The notes beneath the pieces were generated by a model that worked only from the letters and a program-made list of their open reading frames with translations, was not told where the DNA came from and searched no databases. Positions 52,464 to 61,746 of a stretch of 64,000 nt of DNA are shown here, in pieces. The stretch lies in NCBI GenBank assembly GCA_963712565.1, contig CAVQIP010000040.1:124001-188000 (forward strand), read 5' to 3'. The DNA is from VAZQ01 sp963712565. Its GTDB lineage: Bacteria > Pseudomonadota > Alphaproteobacteria > Rhizobiales > Xanthobacteraceae. The position numbers and the translations under genes are program-made. How positions within the stretch are numbered: the first letter of the stretch is position 1; every line of letters begins with the position of its first letter.

Positions 52464-53996
52464 ATGCGTACGATCTCCGATTTTCTTGGCCGTAAAAGCG
52501 TTGCATCCGCCTCCGGCTCGTTTGCGGTAGCCGCGTCCGGCAAGCCCGGAACCCACGACAACGACCACGGCGAGCCGACCTTTTCCGAGATCGGCGCCCG
52601 CGTCGGCGAAGACAACGAGACGCTGCGCAATCTGCTGATCGATACCGACCGTCGGATTACCGCCCTCGACGACCTCAAGGACGCCTTTCGCAACCTCGTC
52701 GAGCCCATCAGCACGGCGCTGCAGTCGCTGGAGCAGGAAAAAACCGACAATGTCGGCTTGCGCAACACGCTCGCGGACCTGCGCGCGAGCCACGAGACGT
52801 TGCGCAACGAATTCCACGCGCTCGAAAAACGGGCGGTGCAATCGGAGAGCGATAACGCGGCGTTTCGCCGCGAATTGGCATTGGCACAGCAGACTGCGCG
52901 CGGGCTCGAGAGCGACAAGGCCGAGCTCACCGGCGAGATCGTGGCCGCGCGCGCCGAAATCGCCAATCTCGAGAGTCAGCTGGTGCAGGAAACCGCCAAT
53001 GGCCGGGCGCTCGGCGAGGCGAACCAGATTCTCGTCGACCACGCCAATAGCGCCGACAAACGAATCGTCGAACTGCAAGGCGACGGCGCGCTCGCCCACG
53101 AAAAGCTCGCGCTGCTGGAGAACGACAAGCGGTCGTTGCAAACGGCGCTCGACCAAACGCTGGGCGAGACGTCTCGCTTGTCTCGCCGTCTCACCGAGAG
53201 CGAGAACGGCTTGACTGCCGCGCGCGCGCGGCTCGAACAGATGGAAATCAGCCTGGCCGCCGCCGAGAACGAGCGTGCCACGCTCGCCGCCGCCCGCGAC
53301 GAGGCCAATGAGCGGCATCAGTCCGAGAGCTACGCGTTGAACCTGCGGCTGGAGGCGATGCGCTCGCGTGCCGCCACCGCGGAGAAGCTGCTCTCCGAGG
53401 TGCGACAGACGCTGGTGGCGCGCACCGAGGAGATCAGGGTCTCGGAGCGCAAGTTGGTGGAAACGACCATCGCGCGCAACGCTACCGATAAAGTGGTCGA
53501 GCGACTTTCGGCCACCCGGGATGCGATGGATGGCAAGACCAAGGAGCTCGAACAAGCGCGCGCGACGCTGATGGAACGTGCCAACGGTCTGGCCGAAAAC
53601 CTGAAGGCGCGCGAGACCTCGCTCGCCCACGCCGAGCAGAAGATCAAGTCGCTGTCCGACCGCGTCGAGCAACTCGAGCTCGATGCCGGAGCGTACCGAG
53701 CCAAGACCGAACGCCGCATCGAGGAGCTCAATGAAGTCCTGCAGCGCGAGCGTGTCGAACTCGCCGTCGCGCAAGGCGCACTGGAGACCACCCGCAGGGA
53801 TTACGCCCGGCTGCAGCGCGAGCTGTCGAGCCAGCGGTCGGCGCAGCAGAGCGCCGCCAATCTCGAGGAGGTGCCCGAGACCGCCAAGCCGAAAGAGCCG
53901 CCAAAATCGAAAAACGGCAGAGGCGCCGGTCGCGGCGCCAAGGCGGTGGAGGCGAAACCGGAAGGCGGCGCCGGCGAGCCCGCGTCCACCCGCTAA
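52464..53996 (+). CDS. Long coiled-coil protein, possibly filament-forming
   Basis: 510 residues. A short non-helical head (about 1-45) is followed by almost uninterrupted heptad-rich helix (about 50-455, such as LRNTLADLRASHETLRNEF and RLEQMEISLAAAENERATL). The tail (about 456-510) is rich in Pro, Lys, Gly and Ala. There is no signal peptide, membrane helix or enzymatic motif. Head-rod-tail organisation of this length is seen in bacterial intermediate-filament-like proteins (crescentin-like) and in unrelated structural proteins; homology was not established. It stands alone between two catabolic groups, with its own promoter candidate. Confidence 0.8.
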   Translation: MRTISDFLGRKSVASASGSFAVAASGKPGTHDNDHGEPTFSEIGARVGEDNETLRNLLIDTDRRITALDDLKDAFRNLVEPISTALQSLEQEKTDNVGLRNTLADLRASHETLRNEFHALEKRAVQSESDNAAFRRELALAQQTARGLESDKAELTGEIVAARAEIANLESQLVQETANGRALGEANQILVDHANSADKRIVELQGDGALAHEKLALLENDKRSLQTALDQTLGETSRLSRRLTESENGLTAARARLEQMEISLAAAENERATLAAARDEANERHQSESYALNLRLEAMRSRAATAEKLLSEVRQTLVARTEEIRVSERKLVETTIARNATDKVVERLSATRDAMDGKTKELEQARATLMERANGLAENLKARETSLAHAEQKIKSLSDRVEQLELDAGAYRAKTERRIEELNEVLQRERVELAVAQGALETTRRDYARLQRELSSQRSAQQSAANLEEVPETAKPKEPPKSKNGRGAGRGAKAVEAKPEGGAGEPASTR

Positions 53997-54156
53997 CCGC
54001 GTTCACGTCCATATCCATCACGAGCGCAGGCGGCGGCCGGTCGCCCGCGGTGGCGCATACCGTGCGCGCAAGGCCGTGTCGCCGCCATCGCCCGCCTTGC
54101 CGGAGCGCGGGTTCAATCTGCGATTGATGCCGGCCGACGCTTGGAGCGGCAGCACT

Positions 54157-54185
54157 TTGCCCCCCGACTGCGGCGGCTGTATAGA
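54157..54185 (+). promoter_or_regulatory. Candidate promoter of the second ubiD operon
   Basis: TTGCCC (54157-54162) and TATAGA (54180-54185) are 17 bp apart and the -10 box is preceded by TG. The predicted transcript would start near 54192, which favours ATG 54216 over ATG 54204 as the translation start. Confidence 0.45.
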
Positions 54186-54215
54186 TAGCGAGCAGTGCGA
54201 AGAATGGAGCAGAGC

Positions 54216-55691
54216 ATGGCTCGCGCCGGCGGCGAAACGGCCTCGAAGCCGCAAATGCAATACCGCGGGCTGCGCGGCTGGCTCGAGCAAGTCGACAAGA
54301 TGGGGGAATTGCGCAAGGTCGACGGCGCCCATTGGGACGTCGAGATGGGCGCCATCACCCACATGCTCACGGAAACGAGCCGCGGCACGGCGCCGGCGAT
54401 CCTGTTCGACAATGTACCCGGCTACGCACCGGGCTTCCGCACGCTCTACGGGCAGCTCTCGTCCGTGCGCCGCATCGCTTTGACCCTCGGTCTGCCGCTC
54501 GAATACGAGCGCAAGGTCGATGTGGTTCAGAACTATCACGCCCGGATGCAGAATTTGAAGCCGCTGCCGCCGCGCTTCGTGAACGACGGACCGGTTTTCG
54601 AGAACGTGGTCGAGGGCAATGACGTCGACGTGTTGAAATTTCCGGTGCCGCGTCACCATGAGCTCGACAAGGCGCGCTTCATCGGTACCGCCGATTGCGT
54701 GATGACGCAGGACCCCGATTCGGGCTGGTTCAATCTCGGCGCCTATCGCAGCCAGGTCTATGACGGCAAGACCGTCGGCTGCCAGATCACCGAGGGCAAG
54801 CACGGCCGCATCCATCGCGACAAGTATTTCGAACGCGGACAGCCGATGAAGGTGGTGATCCTGTGCGGACAGGATCCGCTGCTGTTCATGCTCTCCTCGA
54901 GCCCGCTGCCCGAGATCGGCGAGATGGATATCGCCGGCGGCTTGCGCGGCGAGCCGATCGACGTGGTGCGCGGGCCCTATACCGGCTTTCCGATTCCGGC
55001 CGACTGCGAGATCGCGATCGAAGGCGAGACCGTACCCGGGGAGGTCAAGCCGGAAGGCCCGTTCGGCGAATGGATGGGATACTATTCCGACGACACGCAG
55101 GAGCGGCCCTACGTCAATGTGAAGACCATCCTCTACCGCAACGACCCGATCCTCACCTGCGCGCCGCAGCACAAGCCCGTCGACGAGACCGGCCTGCTCA
55201 AGGGCATCGCCGGAGCGGCGCAGATCTGGCGCGCGCTCGAGGCTTGCGGCGTCCCCGAAGTGCTGGGCGTGTGGAACCACGAGGCCGGCCCCGCGACCCG
55301 CTTCACCACCATCCAGATCCGCCAGCGCTATCCCGGCCACGCGCGCCAGGCGCTGCACATCGCCGCCTCCTGCCAGGGCGGCGCCTATGCCGGCAAGTGG
55401 ACGGTGGTGGTCGACGAGGATATCGATGCCGGCGACCTCGACCAGGTGCTATGGGCGATGTGCACGCGGTTCGACCCGCTCACCGACATCGACACCATCC
55501 AGAAGGCCTGGGCCTCCAAGCGCGATCCGCTGTTCCTGCCCGGCAACTTCAACAACCGCGTCCTGATCGACGCCTGCATTCCCTACGACAAGAAGCTGAA
55601 GGGAACCTTCCCGATCACGGTCGATGTCAGCGCCGATCTGCGCAAGCGCCTGCGAGCGAAATTCCCGCAGCTGTTTCCCAGGCAGGCTTAG
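54216..55691 (+). CDS. UbiD-family (de)carboxylase
   Basis: 491 residues from ATG 54216, which has GGAG six bases upstream; ATG 54204 is an alternative. UbiD features are the catalytic Arg (about 178, NLGAYRSQV), the prFMN region GKHGRIHRDKYFERG and the acidic loop PEGPFGEWMGYYSDD. It resembles the protein at 49590 but is not a recent copy. The Bug-type binding protein gene follows after 16 bp, so uptake and decarboxylation are probably co-expressed. Confidence 0.9.
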   Translation: MARAGGETASKPQMQYRGLRGWLEQVDKMGELRKVDGAHWDVEMGAITHMLTETSRGTAPAILFDNVPGYAPGFRTLYGQLSSVRRIALTLGLPLEYERKVDVVQNYHARMQNLKPLPPRFVNDGPVFENVVEGNDVDVLKFPVPRHHELDKARFIGTADCVMTQDPDSGWFNLGAYRSQVYDGKTVGCQITEGKHGRIHRDKYFERGQPMKVVILCGQDPLLFMLSSSPLPEIGEMDIAGGLRGEPIDVVRGPYTGFPIPADCEIAIEGETVPGEVKPEGPFGEWMGYYSDDTQERPYVNVKTILYRNDPILTCAPQHKPVDETGLLKGIAGAAQIWRALEACGVPEVLGVWNHEAGPATRFTTIQIRQRYPGHARQALHIAASCQGGAYAGKWTVVVDEDIDAGDLDQVLWAMCTRFDPLTDIDTIQKAWASKRDPLFLPGNFNNRVLIDACIPYDKKLKGTFPITVDVSADLRKRLRAKFPQLFPRQA

Positions 55692-55707
55692 GGACTCGAG
55701 AAAGCTC

Positions 55708-56747
55708 ATGTACCCGATTCAATGCCTCGCGACGCGCAGCGCCTGCGCCGTCGCCGCCGCGCTGGTCGCCGCGCTCATGACGCAGCCGGCCCGCTCCGAC
55801 GGAGTGGAAGATTTCTACAAGGGCAAGACCGTGTCTCTGCTCATCGGCTACAGCGTGGGCGGCGGCTACGATGCCTATGGACGGCTGGTGGCGAGACATC
55901 TCGGCAAGCACATTCCCGGCAATCCCGGCGTGGTGGCGCAGAACATGACCGGCGCCGGCAGCCTCAAGGCGGCGAATTATCTTTACTCGGTCGCTCCGAA
56001 AGACGGCTCGGTCATCGGCACGTTCTCGCGCAGTCAAGGCATCGCCCCGTTGCTTAACAAGGCCGAGTTCGACAGCACCAAATTTACCTGGCTGGGCAGC
56101 GTCACCGACGAGGTGAGCCTCTGCGTCACCCGCCACGACGCGCCTGGTGAAGACCTTCAGCGAGCTCCTGGTCACGCCCGCGACCTTCGGCGGCGAGGGC
56201 GCGGGCTCCGACCCCAACATCTTCGCGCTGCTCTACCGCAACGTGTTCGGCGCCAAGATCAAGATCGTGACCGGCTATCCCGGCACCAACGAGATTCAAC
56301 TCGCGACCGAGCGCGGCGAGGTCGACGGGCTGTGCGGGCTGTCCTGGAGCACGCTCAAAGGCCGCTACCCGCATTGGCTCAAGGACAAGAAGGCCAACAT
56401 CCTGATTCAAGCCGGAATCAAGAAACAGCCGGAATTGCCCGACGTCCCATCGGCGACCGAGCTCGCTAAGGAGCCCGACCAGGCTCAAATCCTCAAATTG
56501 ATCCTGATCGGGCAGGCCATGGCGCGGCCGTTCGCGGCCCCGCCCGGCATTCCCGCCGAGCGCAAGGCGGCGCTGATCGCGGCGTTCGAGCGCACCACTG
56601 AGGGATCCGGAGTTTCTCGCCGAGGCGCAACGGCTCGACTTCGAGGTCAATCCGGTGAGCGCGGCCAAGCTCGACGCCTTGCTGGCTGAGGCCTATGCCA
56701 CGCCCAAGGACGTCATCGCCAAAGCCGCCAAGGCCATGTCGGATTAA
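55708..56747 (+). CDS. Bug/TctC-type periplasmic binding protein (two frameshifts)
   Basis: About 345 residues when read through. It starts at ATG 55708 with a signal peptide ending near QPARSDG, then FYKGKTVSLLIGYSVGGGYD. The frame breaks at about 56145 (CVTRHDAP, then VKTFSELLVTPATFGGEG) and again at about 56597 (AAFERT, then LRDPEFLAEAQRLDFEVN) before stop 56745-56747. Each is repaired by removing one base. After repair it aligns along its whole length with the protein at 51139, so it is very probably functional in the organism. Confidence 0.85.
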
Positions 56748-56811
56748 CGACGACATTCACGCAGCAAGCGCACAAAGGCCCGCGCTGCGAACCGCGGGCG
56801 CGGTCGAGGAC

Positions 56812-59138
56812 ATGGGTGGATTGATCGGAGCACGCATTCCTCGCCTGGAGGACGGCGCCCTGCTCACCGGCAAGGGCCGCTTCGTCGACGACATCGCGCT
56901 TCCCGGCGTGCTGCACGCGGCCTTCGTGCGCAGCCCGCATCCGCACGCGGCGATCCGCCGGATCGACGCCCGAGACGCGCTCGCGCTGCCCGGGGTTCAC
57001 GCCGTGCTGACGCTCGACGATCTCGCGCCGGTTCTCGCCCAGCGCCGGATGCTGCGGCACTCCAATTCCGGGACGCCGCTCGACCGCTTCTGGTCGTTCG
57101 CGCTCGCCGACGGGGAGGTGTCTTACGTGGGCGAAGCGGTCGCGCTGGTCCTTGCCGACAACCGCTACGTCGCGGAGGACGCCGCGGCCCTGGTCGCGGT
57201 CGACTACGACGTGCTTCCCGCCGTGTCGGACTGCCGCAAGGCGATCGAGCCGGCGGCGCCGGCGGTGCGGCGCGAACTGAACACCAATGTCGCCGCCGCC
57301 TACAAGGTTGCATATGGCGACGTCCGAAGCCGCCTTCAGCAGGGCCGCGCACGTCTTCCACGAGGAGCTTTGGCAGCATCGCGGCGCCGCCCATCCGATC
57401 GAAGGCCGCGGGATTGTCGCGGACGTGCGCGACGACGCCGTCGTGGTCTGGGCGTCGACCCAGAAGGCGCACGACCTGTTCCAGTCGTTGACCGCGCTGC
57501 TCGATTTCGACGAGAGCCGGCTGCGCGTGGCGACCCCGGACGTCGGCGGCGGCTTCGGTCCCAAGCTTTGCGTCTATTCCGAGGACATCGCCGTGGTGGC
57601 GGCGGCCAAGCTGCTCGGGCGCTCGATCAAATGGATCGAGGATCGGCGCGAGCATTTCACCAACGCCGCGCAGGAGCGCGACCAGTATTGGTCGATCGAC
57701 ATCGCGGTCGACGCCGATGCCAAGCTGCTTGGCATCCGCGGCCGGCTGATCCACGATCTCGGCGCCTACGCGCTGCAGGACGTGAACATTCCCTACAACT
57801 CGGCGTCGATGATGAGCGGGCCGTATCTGCTTCCCGCCCTGTCCATCGACGTCACCGTCGCCGCCACCAACAAGACGCCGGTGTCGTCGGTGCGCGGCGC
57901 CGGCTATCCGCAGGCAGCCTTCGCCATGGAGCGGCTGATGGACCGCGTCGCGCGCGAATTGCAGCTCGAGCGCGCCGAGCTGCGCCGGCGCAATCTCATC
58001 CCGCCGGAGAAGATGCCCTACACCAAGCCGCTCAAGGCGCGCTCCGGCGCCAGCATGCAGTACGACAGCGGCGACTATCCGGCCTGCCAGGCGCAGGTGC
58101 TGCGGGCGGCCGGCTGGGAGGATTTCCCCCGCCGGCAAGCCGCCGCGCGCAGCGAGCGCCGCTATCTCGGCATCGGGCTGGCGCACGGCATCAAGGGCAC
58201 CGGCCGCGGTCCGTTCGAGTCCGGATTGGTGCGGGTCTCCAACACCGGACGTGTGTCGGTGTTCACCGGCGCCGCCGCGATCGGACAGGGTCTGCGCACC
58301 GCGCTCGCGCAGATTTGCGCCGGCGAGCTCGGCCTGCGCGTCGAGGACATCACCGTGGTCCCCGGCGATACCAGCGGCGTGGCGCTCGGGCTCGGCGCCT
58401 TCGCCAGCCGCCAGACCGTGACCGCCGGTTCGTCCGTGCTGCTGGCCGCGCGGGCGGTCGCCGACAAGGCGAAGAAGCTCGCGAGCCACGTGCTGGAGGC
58501 GGCCGAGCACGATCTCGAGATCGCGGACGGCGAGGTGCGCGTGGTCGGCGCGCCGCAGCTCGCGGTCAAGCTCGGCGAGCTCGCGCGCATCCTCAAGGGC
58601 GCTCCCGGCTACGGCTTCCCCGCCGACATCGACCCCGGCCTCGACGCCAACGTCAACTGGCGCACCGATGCGCTCGCCTATGCCAATGCCTGCCACGTCG
58701 CCGAGGTCGAGGTCGACCTCGACACCGGCGGCGTCAAGCTTCTGCAAATATGTCGCGCTGCAGGACTCCGGAACCCTGATCAATCCCATGATGGTGGACG
58801 GTCAGGTACGCGGCGGCGTGGCCCACGGCATCGGCAATGCCATGCTGGAATGGATGGGATACGACGAGAGCGGGCAGCCGGTCACGACGACCTTCGCCGA
58901 CTACCTGTTGCCCGGCGCCACGGAAGTCCCGGCAATCGAGACGCTCTATCAGCAGACGCCATCGCCGCTCAATCCGCTCGGCGCCAAGGGCGCGGGCGAG
59001 GTCAGCACCATCCCGACCGCGGCCGCGGTGATCTCCGCCATCGAGGACGCGCTGCAACCCTTCGGTGTCCGCATCGCGCAAACACCGATCACGCCGCAAA
59101 AGCTGGTCGAGCTCATCGCCAACGGCACCAAGGCGTGA
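56812..59138 (+). CDS. CoxL-like molybdenum-binding large subunit (two frameshifts)
   Basis: About 774 residues when read through. It starts at ATG 56812 with IGARIPRLEDGALLTGKGRF. Breaks at about 57324 (KVAYGDV, then EAAFSRAAHVF) and about 58745 (DTGGVKLL, then KYVALQDSGTLIN) are each repaired by removing one base. Cofactor motifs are VGGGFGPKL, VRGAGYPQA, AAIGQGLRTA and KGAGEVST with the catalytic Glu. The CSFR loop of CO dehydrogenase is absent. There are no coxM or coxS genes beside it; the orphan pair at 44278-45669 is the nearest candidate partner. The upstream Bug gene ends 64 bp before it. Confidence 0.87.
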
Positions 59139-59150
59139 GCGGTCGAGTCG

Positions 59151-59227
59151 TGCCGGCCTTGTGCCGGGCATCCGCGTCTTGTTTGTTGAGGCGACGAAGA
59201 CGTGGAGGCCGGGACAAGCCCGGCCAT
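59151..59227. repeat. Two hairpin repeats between coxL and hpaB
   Basis: An imperfect hairpin at 59151-59171 (TGCCGGC, loop CTTGT, GCCGGGCA) and a perfect 7-bp one at 59207-59225 (GGCCGGG, loop ACAAG, CCCGGCC) followed by ATGAC. They are the same family as at 30382 and 36204. Confidence 0.65.
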
Positions 59228-59247
59228 GACGTGGAGAGTCCCAAGTC

Positions 59248-60705
59248 ATGCGAACCGGTTCCGAATATCTTCGCTCGCTCAACGACGGACGCCAGGTGTT
59301 TGTCGACGGCGAGCGCGTCAAAGACGTCACCCGCCACCGCGCCTTTCGCGAGGCGGCGCGCTCGATCGCACGGCTCTACGACATCGCGGCGGCGCCGGAG
59401 CTGCGCGAGCGCATGACCTTTGTCTCGCCCAGGACCGGCGAGCCGGTGCTGCGCGCCTACCAGATCCCGCGCAGCCACGCCGATCTGCGGGCACGGCGCC
59501 TGTTCTCGGAAACCTGGGCCGAGGCCACCTTCGGCCTGATGGGGCGCACGCCCGATCACGTCGCCGGCTTCTTCTGCGGCTACGCCGCGACCCCGGGCGT
59601 GCTGGCGGCGGGCGGGCAGAAATTCGCCGACAACGTGGTCGCGTTCTACGAGCACATGCGCGACAACCACCTCTATGCCGCCTATGCCATCGTTCCGCCG
59701 CAGATCGACCGCAGCAAGCCCGCGCACAAGCAGAGCGACCCGACGCTCTATGCCGGCGTGGTCAAGGAGCGCGACGACGGCATCGTGATCTCCGGCGCGC
59801 AGCAGCTCGCCACCGGCGGCGCGATCGCCGACCTCATCCATTTGAGCTGCATCCATCCGCTGCAGCCCGGCGACGAGAACTACGCCAACTGCCTGGCGGT
59901 TCCCGTCAACGCGCCCGGGGTCAAGCTTTATCCGCGCCGGCCGTTCGCCACCGCCGCCACCAACGCGTTCGACTATCCGCTTTCTAGCCGCTTCGACGAA
60001 ACCGACAGCTACGTCGTGTTCGACAACGTCTTCGTGCCGTGGGAGCGGGTGTTCATCTACCGCAACCTCGATGTATCGCGCGACCAGTGGTGGAAGACGC
60101 CGTCGCACCTCTACGGCAATCATCAGGCGCAGGTGCGCTACGTCACCAAGCTGCGCTTCATGATCGGCATCGCCCAGCGCATGAACGAGATGACCGGCAA
60201 TGTCGGCAATCCCGCGGTGCAGATCATGATGGGCGAGCTCGCCGCCCTGGTGTCGGTGTACGAGACCATGCTGCTGGCGCACGAGACCATGGCGTCGATC
60301 GATGACGACGGCGTGCTCTGGCCCTCCAAGGCCGCGCTCTACTCGGCGATGGCGCTGCAGTCCGAGCTCAACGGCCGCATGCTCGAACTCATCCGCGAGC
60401 TCACCGGCGCCGCCATGATCACGCTGCCATCTTCGCTGCGCGATTTCGAGAATCCGGAGATCGCGCGCGACATCGAGCGCTACATGCGCTCGGCCTCCTC
60501 CGACGCCAAGAGCAAGGTCGCGCTGATGCGGCTCGCCTGGGACTTCATCGGCTCGGAATTCGGCAGCCGCCATCAGCAATACGAAAAGTTCTACGGCGGC
60601 GCCTCGTTCCTGGTGAAGCAGAACGTCTATCGCAACTTCGATTTCAAGCGCGCCAATGCCCTGGTCGACGCCGCGCTCGCGCTGCCGCCGCTCCTGGAGA
60701 ACTGA
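59248..60705 (+). CDS. 4-hydroxyphenylacetate 3-monooxygenase-type oxygenase (HpaB family)
   Basis: 485 residues, intact. It belongs to the acyl-CoA-dehydrogenase-fold flavin monooxygenases that use free reduced FAD from a separate reductase. Typical blocks are ETWAEATFGLMGRTPDHVA, YVVFDNVFVPWERVFIYRN and the C-terminal FGSRHQQYEKFYGG. It hydroxylates a phenol ortho to the OH group in known members (4-hydroxyphenylacetate, phenol, pyrrole-2-carboxylate types). No hpaC-type reductase gene is in the window. It follows the CoxL gene, so ring hydroxylation may come after the molybdenum-enzyme step. Confidence 0.9.
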   Translation: MRTGSEYLRSLNDGRQVFVDGERVKDVTRHRAFREAARSIARLYDIAAAPELRERMTFVSPRTGEPVLRAYQIPRSHADLRARRLFSETWAEATFGLMGRTPDHVAGFFCGYAATPGVLAAGGQKFADNVVAFYEHMRDNHLYAAYAIVPPQIDRSKPAHKQSDPTLYAGVVKERDDGIVISGAQQLATGGAIADLIHLSCIHPLQPGDENYANCLAVPVNAPGVKLYPRRPFATAATNAFDYPLSSRFDETDSYVVFDNVFVPWERVFIYRNLDVSRDQWWKTPSHLYGNHQAQVRYVTKLRFMIGIAQRMNEMTGNVGNPAVQIMMGELAALVSVYETMLLAHETMASIDDDGVLWPSKAALYSAMALQSELNGRMLELIRELTGAAMITLPSSLRDFENPEIARDIERYMRSASSDAKSKVALMRLAWDFIGSEFGSRHQQYEKFYGGASFLVKQNVYRNFDFKRANALVDAALALPPLLEN

Positions 60706-60789
60706 CACAGCTTCGCGACGCGAATGGTCTGCTCATCCCCCACAAGGGGGAGGGGAGTGCACCGAGTTTGCCGCGTCGCCGGCGGCCAG

Positions 60790-61717
60790 CTACGTGCTCT
60801 TCCACAAATGCGAAAACTGCGTGGCGACGATGCTCTCATACGGCACGTCGCCCGTGAGGATGCCGACGTCGCGGCAGAATTGGTTCATGCCGGCGACGAA
60901 GCTCTTCGAGATCGACGGGTCGTAATAGGGCAGGTCGCGGCGAATGAGCTCGGCGATCAGCTCGGCCTCGGACGGCGGAAACAGCTTGCGGCCGACCTCG
61001 GTCGCGCGCGCGACATTCTCCTTGAGCGCGGCGTGCGTCTTCACCATCGCGCGCACGGCGGCGGCCGCGGTCTCCGGCGAGCGCTCGATCAGCGCGGTCG
61101 GCGGCGGCAATCGACGCCATGGTGTAGTTGAAGCACGGCTTGGGGCCGTCGCCGCGCCGCACGTCGAGGATGACGGTTCCGACCCCGCGGCGCACCGCGA
61201 CCTCGGTGCCCATGCCGTTCGCCCAGAAGCCGTCGATCTTGCGCTCCTCCAGCGCCTTCGCCGCGGTTACGCCGAAATTGACGCCGGCGCCTTGCGCGCC
61301 CGGCACCGGCGCGATCTTGACCCGGTCGCGGTCAAGGTCGATCCCGGCTTCGATCAGCAGGCGGCGCAGCCCCATGTCGACCCACGGCGCCGCGCCGATG
61401 CTGCGTCCCTTGACCACGCCGAGGTCGCCGCGCGTTCCGCCGAGGTCCTTGTGCATGACCAGGAACCAGTACATGCCTTGCGCCTGCGCGCACAGGAGCT
61501 TGGCGCCCTGCCATTGCGGAAACGCCGACAGCGCCGAATGCGCGGAGCCGCCGACGAAATCGACCGTGCCCTCGCGCAATGCCGCGTAGCACTTGTCGAC
61601 GGGGTAGATCATCTCCAACGCGACATCGAGGCCTTCCTGCTTGAAGCAGCCGAGCTCGATCGCTGCGATCGCGGGGAAATACGAGTTCGAGATCATGTCG
61701 GGCACGGCGAGCTTCAT
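60790..61717 (-). CDS. NMT1/THI5-like substrate-binding protein (one frameshift)
   Basis: About 308 residues when read through. It begins MKLAVPDMISNSYFPAIAA and shows the type II binding-protein pattern of NMT1/SsuA-like proteins (FKQEGLDVALEMIYPVDKCY, DFVGGSAHSAL, RSIGAAPWVDMGLRRLL). The frame breaks at about 61099-61108 in a GGC repeat and resumes as TALIERSPETAAAAVRAM; one surplus base explains it. There is no signal peptide, and the binding fold starts at residue 1, so the protein would be cytoplasmic or its start is upstream and unseen. No ABC permease or ATPase gene is beside it. Confidence 0.78.
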
Positions 61718-61746
61718 CTCGTCATTTCTCCTGCATCAGCGATGAT

